Shown: positions 1 to 6,805 of the stretch, one piece after another
Numbering within the stretch: position 1 is the stretch's first letter
Layout: the number at the start of each line of letters is the position of its first letter
The notes under the pieces: model-generated
Told to the model about the DNA's origin: nothing
The model's database searches: none
The model's input: only the letters and a program-made list of their open reading frames with translations
NCBI GenBank assembly: GCA_002315815.1
Contig: DCIN01000077.1
Location: forward strand, 1 to 8,544
From: Bacteroidales bacterium UBA1725
Lineage (GTDB): Bacteria > Bacteroidota > Bacteroidia > Bacteroidales > UBA932
Length of the DNA: 8,544 nt
Direction: 5' to 3'
Position numbers and translations under genes: made by a program

Positions 1-17
1 AGCTGAGCTACCCCGCC
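1..17 (-). tRNA. 5' end of a tRNA gene, cut by the window edge
   Basis: Read on the minus strand from position 17 to 1, the bases are GGCGGGG, TA, GCTC, AGCT. This is a 7-nt acceptor strand, U8-A9, the 5' half of a D stem and the start of a D loop, which is the standard opening of a bacterial elongator tRNA. The anticodon lies outside the window, so the amino acid cannot be assigned. A well-formed promoter lies 19 nt upstream (36-66, minus strand), which supports a real gene with its own transcription start. Confidence 0.75.
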
Positions 18-35
18 ATCAATAATTTAGGACTG

Positions 36-66
36 CAAAGATATATCAAAAATTTGAAACTGCAAA
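36..66 (-). promoter_or_regulatory. Bacteroidetes-type promoter of the left-edge tRNA
   Basis: On the minus strand, TTTG (66-63) is followed by exactly 19 nt and then TATCTTTG (43-36). This matches the known Bacteroidetes primary sigma consensus of a -33 TTTG and a -7 TAnnTTTG. Transcription should start around 28-30, about a dozen bases before the tRNA. The same layout and spacing precede tRNA-Gln at 7679-7709. Confidence 0.75.
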
Positions 67-124
67 CCTTGGCTTTGCAAAGTGAATAGCGAATGTGCCT
101 CCCGTCCCCAGTTTTCTGGCGGCA

Positions 125-1831
125 TCAATACTTGCCGGGGTTTTTCTTGAACAGAGCGAAAGGTGTTTTTCGGGCCTTCTTCTGTAATCGTTCCTTTGGC
201 TTTGAATAATCATCCAGATTGTTCTTTAGTGCGTCAAGGTCGGGGAATGTCATTGTAGGACGTTCGTAATCATCGAATATCAAGGTCATTTCTTCTCCGT
301 AAATATTCTTGTCGAAATCAAGTATCATTGTCTCTACGGTCTCTTCGGGGCTGTCGTCATCTGATGGTCGCCTGCCTATATGTGTGAGTGCAGGATGAAT
401 CCGGCCGGAAAGCACGGCTCTCGTTCTCCATACGCCTCCGGTCGGAAGACTCTGACCTTTGTAGGTGGCAAGATTGGCGGTGGGCATTCCGTGCAGATGC
501 CCGTGCCCTTTTCCGTGAACCACAATTCCGCTCAGACGTGGTCTTGCTGACCTTGCGAATATTAGATACAACGCGATACCAAAGGCATATACAGCTGTAG
601 TGAATGCCCAGAGTTTCCATCCGGATGCTGCAATTCCGGGAATGTAGCAGGCGAGAAACATCAGTATGACCGCTGCTGGAAGCACCCGTCCTTTTCTCTC
701 TGCACAGATAAGACTGGTACATATCACTGCCATTGTCACTACGTTGATGACGGCTCCCATATTGATGAGTCCTTCCGTCCAATCTTTACGCAGGCACAGC
801 AGAGAGGATACGGATGCCACGGTCAGGAGTGCGGCGTATGGGGTTCCCTGTCGGTTCTCCCTGAAAAGAAACTCCGGCATCAGCCCTTCGTGTGCCAGAG
901 TCTCAAGTGCCATGGCGTTGACTCTCATCAGTGCGTTGATAGTGGTCAGCAGAGCCAGAGATGCGGAAAGTGCTATGACCTTGACCAACCAGGGGAAAGA
1001 GTAAAGGCTTCCTTCGTAAACGCAGGCCATCAGAGGGGTCAAACGGCAGGAAGGGTCATTTTTGAGTGTACTCACGGGCAAAGTCCCTACCACTGAAGCT
1101 ATTACGGCAAGATAGAGAAGCGCGACGAGGCCTATACCCGTAAACAATGCTCCGGGTATGGTCTTGGCCGGATTATCCACTTCGTCCGCCAGAAAGGCAA
1201 TGACCACGCAACCGCCGTATGCCACGAGGGCCAGAGGAATCGAGCTGATGAATCCGGATGCTCTCCGGCTGCCGGAAACGAAAAAATGCTTGAATCCCGA
1301 AATGTCGAATCCTCCCCCAAAAAATGCGGTAAGGCAGAACACCAGAAGGGATGCCGCCATAAGGATGACGAGGATGTTCTGTAGTGCTTTCGAGAGGTGA
1401 ACACCGCAAAGCAATATGCAAAGTGCTGCAAAACAGGACAGGAGTGCCAGAAGTGTATGATTGTCGAGTCCGGGAAAAGCAGCTTGCAGATAGGGTCCCA
1501 TACAGATGGCAGAAAAAGCAATTGCGAGGATGTTTGACACTATATATCCCCAGCCGCAGACAAAACCCAAAAAAGAACCGGCTCTTCCTCCTATTTCTCT
1601 TTTTGGAAAAATGTAGATTCCTCCCGAATGAGGATGCCTTCGGACCAACCTTACCACTACCGTCCCGTATGCACAGAAAAGCAGGGCTGCTGCAAGCCAG
1701 CTGAGTATTGCCGATGCTCCGGCGTATGCTATCGTGAGGCCGGAGATGGAGAAGATTGCACTGCCGATGCATGCTCCGGCTACAAGAGCCACTCCGGAGA
1801 ACAAGCCAATCTTATGCCCAGCCGATTCCAT
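125..1831 (-). CDS. APC-family permease fused to a C-terminal riboflavin kinase (flavokinase) domain
   Basis: A 568-residue protein in one uninterrupted frame. Residues 1 to about 427 are an APC-superfamily transporter with about 12 hydrophobic segments. The glycine-rich unwound TM1 motif GACIGSAIF is at 19-27, and the loop motif EVDNPAKTIP, typical of amino-acid permeases, is at 217-226. From about residue 431 to 548 the sequence changes to a flavokinase fold. It has SGIVVHG at 434-440, GMPTANL at 448-454 (the Thr and Asn that handle Mg-ATP), HIGRRP at 492-497, and VETMILDFD at 499-507 with Glu500 as the expected catalytic base, then IYGEE. In the family this domain converts riboflavin and ATP to FMN. 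The adenylyltransferase domain of ordinary RibF is absent. With 12 TM segments both ends should be cytoplasmic, where ATP is. The last 25 residues are rich in Lys and Arg. The ATG lies 9 nt after the dehydrogenase stop, as the last gene of a three-gene cassette. Substrate unknown: amino acid, riboflavin or another small molecule. The fold assignments are firm; the coupling of the two activities is inference. Confidence 0.88.
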   Translation of the reverse strand: MESAGHKIGLFSGVALVAGACIGSAIFSISGLTIAYAGASAILSWLAAALLFCAYGTVVVRLVRRHPHSGGIYIFPKREIGGRAGSFLGFVCGWGYIVSNILAIAFSAICMGPYLQAAFPGLDNHTLLALLSCFAALCILLCGVHLSKALQNILVILMAASLLVFCLTAFFGGGFDISGFKHFFVSGSRRASGFISSIPLALVAYGGCVVIAFLADEVDNPAKTIPGALFTGIGLVALLYLAVIASVVGTLPVSTLKNDPSCRLTPLMACVYEGSLYSFPWLVKVIALSASLALLTTINALMRVNAMALETLAHEGLMPEFLFRENRQGTPYAALLTVASVSSLLCLRKDWTEGLINMGAVINVVTMAVICTSLICAERKGRVLPAAVILMFLACYIPGIAASGWKLWAFTTAVYAFGIALYLIFARSARPRLSGIVVHGKGHGHLHGMPTANLATYKGQSLPTGGVWRTRAVLSGRIHPALTHIGRRPSDDDSPEETVETMILDFDKNIYGEEMTLIFDDYERPTMTFPDLDALKNNLDDYSKPKERLQKKARKTPFALFKKNPGKY

Positions 1832-1840
1832 ATTACAATC

Positions 1841-2881
1841 CTAATCCGTGACAATCACCCTGAAACTGCCGGCCTTTACCGCTTCTTCAAAGGCAAGCTG
1901 TGAGTCACGGAAAGGGAAAGTCTTGTGTATCAAATCGCTGACATCCACAAGTGAGGATGCCAGCAGTCTGTTTGCAGTGTAAAAGTCCTGCACTTCGGGG
2001 CTGATGCTTCCTATTACGCTTACCTGCCGGTTGTGGATGAACTGCGGACTCACCGCGACAGGCTCATCAGGATGGACAGAAGTGTATTGGATGACTCTTC
2101 CAGCCTTTGCGGCCAGTGACACCGCTTCCCGGAACGCATCCGGTTTCGGTACTGTGTTGAATACTACGTCGGCACCACGTCCTGAGGTGAAATTGCGTAC
2201 TTCAGACAAGATGTCGCAGGCAAAAGGGTTCAGAACTCCGTCCGCTCCGTTTTTCATTGCGAGTTCCCTTCTGGCAGAATCCGGTTCGCTGACCAGAACC
2301 CTTGCTCCGCGCAGTTTGGAGAGCATACAGTGCATCTGTCCCATTATTCCGCCTCCGATTACAATGACATCTTCGGCCAGGGCAATGCGTGCGAGATTCA
2401 CGCTGTGCACCACGCAGGCCAGAGGTTCGGTCAGAGATGCACATTCGTAGGACAGGCTGTCGGGAATAGGAAACAGAGATGACGAATCTGCAATGATACA
2501 GTCGCACAGACCTCCCGGTCCCGGGAGAAGCCCTTTTCTCACTGGCTTGTGTCTGGCGTTCTCGCACATATTGCTGTGCCCGCTTCGGCATTGGTGGCAT
2601 TCTCCACAACTGTAAAGCAGCCTTACCGCCACTCTCTGGCCCACTTTCCATACACTGCTATCCACATCGGGGCCAAGTTGGATTGCCTCTCCTGCAAACT
2701 CGTGCCCTCCGATACAGGGGAAAGGCATTTTCACATCTCCTCTGAATATTCGCTGTTCCAGAGTACACAGAGCAGCAGCGTGCATTTTTACGAGCACCTC
2801 CTTGCCCGACAATGGTGGCGTATCAAGTTCCATAAACCTGATTTTGCCCATTTCAGTTATGGCTGCAGCAGTAATCTTCAT
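1841..2881 (-). CDS. Zinc-dependent medium-chain alcohol/polyol dehydrogenase
   Basis: A 346-residue medium-chain dehydrogenase of the sorbitol/threonine dehydrogenase type, oxidising a secondary alcohol of a polyol or similar compound with NAD. The catalytic-zinc ligands are Cys39, the His60-Glu61 pair in GGHE, and probably Glu152 in TEPL. The structural zinc is held by Cys92, Cys95, Cys98 and Cys106. The Rossmann motif GGGIMG is at 176-181, and an acidic residue (Glu199, in SEP) at the end of the second strand predicts NAD rather than NADP. The frame is open for ten more codons upstream, but the ATG at 2881 is preferred. It forms an ATGA overlap with the aldolase stop and gives the usual family N-terminus. 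Tight coupling to the aldolase and the permease suggests a shared substrate pathway. The actual substrate cannot be read from the sequence. Confidence 0.88.
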   Translation of the reverse strand: MKITAAAITEMGKIRFMELDTPPLSGKEVLVKMHAAALCTLEQRIFRGDVKMPFPCIGGHEFAGEAIQLGPDVDSSVWKVGQRVAVRLLYSCGECHQCRSGHSNMCENARHKPVRKGLLPGPGGLCDCIIADSSSLFPIPDSLSYECASLTEPLACVVHSVNLARIALAEDVIVIGGGIMGQMHCMLSKLRGARVLVSEPDSARRELAMKNGADGVLNPFACDILSEVRNFTSGRGADVVFNTVPKPDAFREAVSLAAKAGRVIQYTSVHPDEPVAVSPQFIHNRQVSVIGSISPEVQDFYTANRLLASSLVDVSDLIHKTFPFRDSQLAFEEAVKAGSFRVIVTD

Positions 2882-3621
2882 CCGTGTACTATTTCTGAAA
2901 TCCTGCGGCAAAGTCCTTTGACATCGTTGCTTCTGAAGATGTTGCGTCCCATTATCACACCCGATGCTCCGGCTGATATCGCTGATCTGACATCTGAAAG
3001 TATTTCCTCTTCAGTCTTCGCTTTGCTTCCTCCCAGCACCAGCACCGGAACAAAGCAGCCTGACACGACTTCTCGGAAACCCTCTGTTCCGCTGAATTCG
3101 GTCTTGATGAAGTCCGCCCCCATTTCCGCTCCCAAACGGCAGGCGAAAGCGAGTTTGTCCACACTGCGCGTATCCACACCCTCCGGTTTCTCAAATCCGA
3201 AGGGCAGCATTTCAGCTCCTGCAGCAAGACCTGCTGCGTGAGCGCTTCTTGCAGTCTGGGCAACGTGGGCAAGAGTTGCTGAATTCAGGATACTTCCCGG
3301 ATATCCCATACAGAGCAGTGCATCCGCTTTGATTCTAAGAGCATCGGAGGCATCATAAAGCAGTTTCAGAGAAGACATAGGCTTGCAGAGGGTGGTTGCA
3401 CCCCCATCGGCGCGAAGAATGACACCACAGTCACGGAACCTGTCACGGAACCTGAGAATGCATCCGTAGCTGGCAAGGAAAGCGTCCGCTCCTCCTTCCG
3501 CGGATTCGTCAATCAGACTGCCGGGATTGGAAAGCTCTGGGGATGGCATTGTGAGAGGGTGATCGAGAGCAATCACGAACGCCCGTCCGTCATTTTTAAT
3601 AATCTTTTCTGTTCCAGCCAT
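2878..3621 (-). CDS. Class I aldolase of the DeoC/FbaB/LsrF family
   Basis: A 247-residue TIM-barrel aldolase or thiolase whose C-terminal half closely resembles LsrF, the phospho-AI-2 thiolase, and FbaB/DhnA aldolases. Visible signatures are ALDH at 18-21 with the conserved Asp20, the Schiff-base lysine Lys173 in FIKTEFSG, and the phosphate-binding loops LGGSK (196-200) and GRNIF (225-229). Members cleave or form C-C bonds of phosphorylated ketoses through a lysine imine. It is shorter than E. coli LsrF (about 290 residues) because the N-terminus is trimmed. Residues 57-64 read RFRDRFRD, from a perfect 12-bp tandem duplication. The stop overlaps the dehydrogenase start (ATGA), so the two are probably translationally coupled. 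The 57 nt upstream contain only a poor promoter match. The reaction is uncertain: sugar-phosphate aldolase, LsrF-like thiolase, or an aminodideoxyheptulosonate-type synthase are all possible. Confidence 0.85.
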   Translation of the reverse strand: MAGTEKIIKNDGRAFVIALDHPLTMPSPELSNPGSLIDESAEGGADAFLASYGCILRFRDRFRDCGVILRADGGATTLCKPMSSLKLLYDASDALRIKADALLCMGYPGSILNSATLAHVAQTARSAHAAGLAAGAEMLPFGFEKPEGVDTRSVDKLAFACRLGAEMGADFIKTEFSGTEGFREVVSGCFVPVLVLGGSKAKTEEEILSDVRSAISAGASGVIMGRNIFRSNDVKGLCRRISEIVHG

Positions 3622-3677
3622 TTATGCCAATGAAAAAATGTACGGGATTGTAGCCTGTGAAAAATGTTCGGACTGTG

Positions 3678-4277
3678 TCAGGGTCTTATTATCTCAACCT
3701 CTCCGCGAAGTCCCAGTTTGATGATTTGGGATGCCCGTCCGGTACCGGATTCGAGCTTGCGTGGAACACAGTAGTCCACCGCCGACTTGATCTCCTCCGA
3801 GATGTCATTCCAGCTTTCTGGTGTTGATTCTCCGGAGATATTGGCAGAAGTGGACACCAGAGGCCTTCGCAGCCTTCTTGCAAGTTCTCGGCAGAAATCG
3901 GCTCCTTTCAGGTTTCCTTTATCATCTTCAGCCACATAGGGGATGCGTATCCCCACGCTTCCATCCTCAGCAACCACCTCCGGGGCGAGATGCTGTGCTC
4001 CGGGATAGATTATCGTCATCGGGGCATCATTCACTTCCACGAGGTCTATGGCAATGGAAGGTATTTCCTTTACGTGCAACGCCACCATATCCAAATCAGA
4101 CGCAAGCAGAATGAGAGATTTAGCCTCACTTCTGCGTTTAATCCCAAATATTCTGGCTACTGCCTTGCTGTCGGTTGCATCACAACCTATGCCCCAGACA
4201 GTGTCGGTAGGGTAGAGAATCACTCCGCCTTCTTTCAGCGTCTTCAGGGCTTGATTAAGTATCTCTTTATTGTCCAT
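3678..4277 (-). CDS. tsaC: L-threonylcarbamoyladenylate synthase (TsaC/YrdC/Sua5 family)
   Basis: A 199-residue YrdC-domain protein. The enzyme makes threonylcarbamoyl-AMP from threonine, bicarbonate and ATP, the first step of t6A37 modification of ANN-decoding tRNAs, in the cytoplasm. Family signatures run in order: YPTDTVWGIGCDA at 22-34, IKRR at 46-49 with the following Ser-rich loop (nucleotide binding), APMTIIYPG at 85-93, GIRIPY at 109-114, STSANISG at 142-149, and GRASQIIKL at 180-188. The length fits the short TsaC form. There is no C-terminal Sua5 domain. The ATG at 4277 gives the expected short N-terminus before the first helix. It is separated from the upstream rhomboid gene by 62 nt carrying a 16-bp tandem repeat. 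No own promoter is visible, so it probably rides on the upstream transcript. Confidence 0.93.
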   Translation of the reverse strand: MDNKEILNQALKTLKEGGVILYPTDTVWGIGCDATDSKAVARIFGIKRRSEAKSLILLASDLDMVALHVKEIPSIAIDLVEVNDAPMTIIYPGAQHLAPEVVAEDGSVGIRIPYVAEDDKGNLKGADFCRELARRLRRPLVSTSANISGESTPESWNDISEEIKSAVDYCVPRKLESGTGRASQIIKLGLRGEVEIIRP

Positions 4278-4301
4278 ATCTATCTGTACGGTATTCAGCT
4301 T

Positions 4302-4349
4302 CTGTATCTACAACAATCTGTATTTACAACAATCTGTATCTACAACAAT
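4302..4349. repeat. Three tandem copies of a 16-bp repeat
   Basis: The unit CTGTATCTACAACAAT occurs three times back to back at 4302-4317, 4318-4333 and 4334-4349. The copies are identical apart from one C-to-T change in the middle one. Each copy contains the small palindrome TGTATCTACA (TGTA-2-TACA). On the minus strand the array begins inside the last codons of the rhomboid gene (TTG TTG TAG) and fills most of the spacer before tsaC. The stop codon sits inside the first minus-strand unit, so changes in copy number would leave the rhomboid protein intact and only alter the rhomboid-tsaC spacing. Confidence 0.95.
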
Positions 4350-5011
4350 CTTTTTTTGTCAAACAGCACTCCTGTCAATCTCCAGAAAACGATGAGAAGG
4401 AAGCCTGTCAGCATACCTCCCAGATGGGCAAAATGCGCGACTCCTTCGATTGTTCCCGTTACGCCGGTAAGCAGTTCAATGCCGGCGAATATCACCACCA
4501 TCCATTTGGCGCTCAAACTGACAGGAGGGAAGATAAGGGTCATCCTCGATTGAGGGAACAGCATTGCGTATGCTATGAGTACGCCATATATCGCTCCCGA
4601 GGCTCCCACCATCGGTATGTTCTGATCCCCAATCAGTTCGGCTATCAAAAAATGAAGCGCTGCTGCACCAAGACCGCATATAACGTAGAAAACAATGTAT
4701 TTTCTGGTCCCAAGTATGTTTTCGACTATGCTTCCGAACATCAGAAGCGTATACATATTGAAGAGAATGTGGAAAAAGCCGCTATGCATAAACATATATG
4801 TTATGGGCTGCCATACCTTGAACAAGGAGGATTCAGGTGAATAACACGCGAATATTCCCATAATATTGCTCTCCAGCATACGATTATCATACATCTTATC
4901 GCATATCAGAGTAGCTGCAAACATTATTATATTGATAATCAATATATTTTTGGTAACTACCGGGACATTTGCCAGGAAACCGTTTCTTCTGTTGCCGTAG
5001 TAATATGACAT
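4340..5011 (-). CDS. Rhomboid-family intramembrane serine protease
   Basis: A 223-residue polytopic membrane protein with about six hydrophobic segments, the minimal bacterial rhomboid core. These enzymes cut substrate transmembrane helices inside the inner membrane with a Ser-His dyad. The nucleophile is Ser138 in GASGAIYG (136-143). The general base is His196 in AHLGG (195-199). The TM2 motif HxxxN (His81, Asn85), which helps form the oxyanion hole, is also present. ENILGTRKY at 97-105 corresponds to the conserved segment after TM2. The protein is predicted active. The N-terminus is short with no extra domain. The ATG lies 9 nt after the mutL stop, and in Bacteroidales rhomboid genes are commonly found beside mutL. 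The 3' end, including the TAG stop, lies in a 16-bp repeat unit. Substrate unknown. Confidence 0.93.
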   Translation of the reverse strand: MSYYYGNRRNGFLANVPVVTKNILIINIIMFAATLICDKMYDNRMLESNIMGIFACYSPESSLFKVWQPITYMFMHSGFFHILFNMYTLLMFGSIVENILGTRKYIVFYVICGLGAAALHFLIAELIGDQNIPMVGASGAIYGVLIAYAMLFPQSRMTLIFPPVSLSAKWMVVIFAGIELLTGVTGTIEGVAHFAHLGGMLTGFLLIVFWRLTGVLFDKKRLL

Positions 5012-5020
5012 TTTAAATAA

Positions 5021-6805
5021 TCAATTGAATTTACTGTTAAGTTCGTCTGTGCCGATAATACAGACTATCCGTTTGCCTTCGGGAGTGAACTCGGCGTTGT
5101 CACAGGCAAACAACGTATCCACAAGGTTCTGTGCCCGGACTCCGGACTCGACTGTTTCGGAGGAGGAAGACTTCATTGCGGCGAATTTCAAGGCCATTTT
5201 CTGCGTCATCAGTTCCGGTAGCGACACCCCGTTGTCTTCGGAAAGAATAAGCAGGAGCTCGTCCATCATAGCCCTGACTTCACCTTCCTTGCAGGAAAAC
5301 CCTTCGGGAACGGCATTGACACGGATGGAATCAGAACCCTCGTGAACAATGTCGAAACCCAGATTATGAAGCAGCGGTCCATTGTTTTCCAGCAGAATCA
5401 TTTCTGAGACTCCAACTTGGATGGAAACGGGGAACAGTGCAGTCTGACTGACGTGCCCGTTTCCGGAAAGAGCCTTCAGAAATTTTTCGTAGAGAATACG
5501 CTCCTGAGCCCTTCTGATGTGGATGACCATAAGACCAGAAGCTACGGGAGTGATGATGAATCTCCCTTGTACGGTCATCGCTCTGAAATCTTGCAACATC
5601 CTGTCTTCGAACAGTTTGCCATAATTATCGCTCCTGTCGGTGAATCTTGATGCCGATGATTCGACGAAAAATTCCGCAGCCGGTTGATCAAAAGGGTTGT
5701 AACTGTTGTCCACCGCAACCTGTGGACATCCCATATCCCCGCGGTATTCTGCGAAGCTCTTTCCCAACTGGGGCAAATCCGCGGCCGATCCGGCTTCGAA
5801 ATCTATGCTTGCCTTGAATGAATTCCTGCCCAGAGTTTCCCTTATGCCCGCACAGATTACCTGAAAGATGAGACTGTCATCCTCGAACTTGATTTCGGTC
5901 TTTGCCGGGTGAATATTGACATCAACGTTTTCAGGATTTGTCTCGAGGAAAATAAAATATGACGGAATCATACCCTCGACCATCATTTCCTCGTATGCCT
6001 TCATCACAGCTTTATGGAAATACGCACTTCTGAAGTATCTTCCGTTAACGAAGAAAAATTGGTTGCCGGCAGTCTTGCGCGCTGCGTCCGGCCGTCCCAC
6101 GAAGCCATTCATCTTCACCACCGAAGTATCTGTCGCCACATCTACCATATCCTCGGCCACATTGCTGCCGCAAAGGTCAAGTATGCGGAATTTCAGAGAT
6201 TTGGCTGGCTTAAGGACAAATATCTCCCTCCCGTTGTGAGAAAGTGAAAAACCCGTTTTCGGTCTGGTGACTGCGACACGGGTGAATTCGTCCAGAATGT
6301 GTTTGAATTCCACGTTGTCGCTTTTGAGAAACTTCCGTCTTGCAGGTGTGTTGTAGAACAGATTGCGCACTGCGAAACTTGAACCGACAGGAGCCGATAC
6401 GTTTGATGTCTTCATTGTCCCGTCCGGACAAGTCACGACCTGAGTCGCTGTCTCGTCTTCTGCCCTGCGCGTTTTCAGCGTCACTTCTGCAACTGCAGCT
6501 ATGCTCGCAAGCGCTTCTCCGCGGAATCCGTAGCTCAGTATGTTCGTCAGGTCCTCAGCTGCGGCTATTTTGGAGGTGGCGTGTCTTTCGAAGCAGACGA
6601 CTGCGTCCGATGGACTCATTCCGCATCCGTTGTCTATGACCTGAATCAAAGTACGCCCCGCATCCGATATGATTACGCTGACCTGACTTGCTCCTGCATC
6701 CACGGCGTTTTCCATTAGTTCCTTCACTACGGATGCAGGACGCTGGACGACTTCGCCGGCAGCTATCATATTGGCTACGCTTGCAGGCAGGACCTTCAGC
6801 TTCAC
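5021..6805 (-). CDS. mutL: DNA mismatch repair protein MutL
   Basis: A 594-residue MutL. It is the GHKL-ATPase matchmaker that links MutS mismatch recognition to strand excision. The N-terminal ATPase is complete and even keeps the E. coli numbering: Glu29 (catalytic), Asn33, Asp58 in DNGCGM, GFRGEAL at 93-99, NTPAR at 152-156, and the Lys302 loop in HPAKTE. A variable linker (about 330-405) leads to the dimerisation domain. The endonuclease motif DQHA(X)2E(X)4E is degenerate at 429-440 (HIRRAQERILYE), with Asp and the metal-binding His replaced, and there is no CPHGRP-like motif near Cys568. The start is GTG at 6805, overlapping the upstream stop (GTGA); VKLKVLPASVANMIAAGEVV then matches the family N-terminus. 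No ATG alternative is nearby, since the next Met is residue 13 within the conserved helix. Confidence 0.97.
   Translation of the reverse strand: MKLKVLPASVANMIAAGEVVQRPASVVKELMENAVDAGASQVSVIISDAGRTLIQVIDNGCGMSPSDAVVCFERHATSKIAAAEDLTNILSYGFRGEALASIAAVAEVTLKTRRAEDETATQVVTCPDGTMKTSNVSAPVGSSFAVRNLFYNTPARRKFLKSDNVEFKHILDEFTRVAVTRPKTGFSLSHNGREIFVLKPAKSLKFRILDLCGSNVAEDMVDVATDTSVVKMNGFVGRPDAARKTAGNQFFFVNGRYFRSAYFHKAVMKAYEEMMVEGMIPSYFIFLETNPENVDVNIHPAKTEIKFEDDSLIFQVICAGIRETLGRNSFKASIDFEAGSAADLPQLGKSFAEYRGDMGCPQVAVDNSYNPFDQPAAEFFVESSASRFTDRSDNYGKLFEDRMLQDFRAMTVQGRFIITPVASGLMVIHIRRAQERILYEKFLKALSGNGHVSQTALFPVSIQVGVSEMILLENNGPLLHNLGFDIVHEGSDSIRVNAVPEGFSCKEGEVRAMMDELLLILSEDNGVSLPELMTQKMALKFAAMKSSSSETVESGVRAQNLVDTLFACDNAEFTPEGKRIVCIIGTDELNSKFN

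Noticed and set aside
108..119. Hairpin CCAG-TTTT-CTGG after the permease gene as a terminator
   Set aside because: Only four base pairs and no T run on the minus strand. Readthrough toward the tRNA is possible.
3622..3677. FMN riboswitch or strong promoter in front of the aldolase-dehydrogenase-permease cassette
   Set aside because: The spacer is only 56 nt, too short for an FMN riboswitch. The best -7 match (TACATTTT, minus strand, 3642-3635) lacks the final G and has no TTTG at the right distance.
4302..4349. Short CRISPR array
   Set aside because: The units are contiguous 16-mers without spacers, partly inside a coding region, and there are no cas genes.
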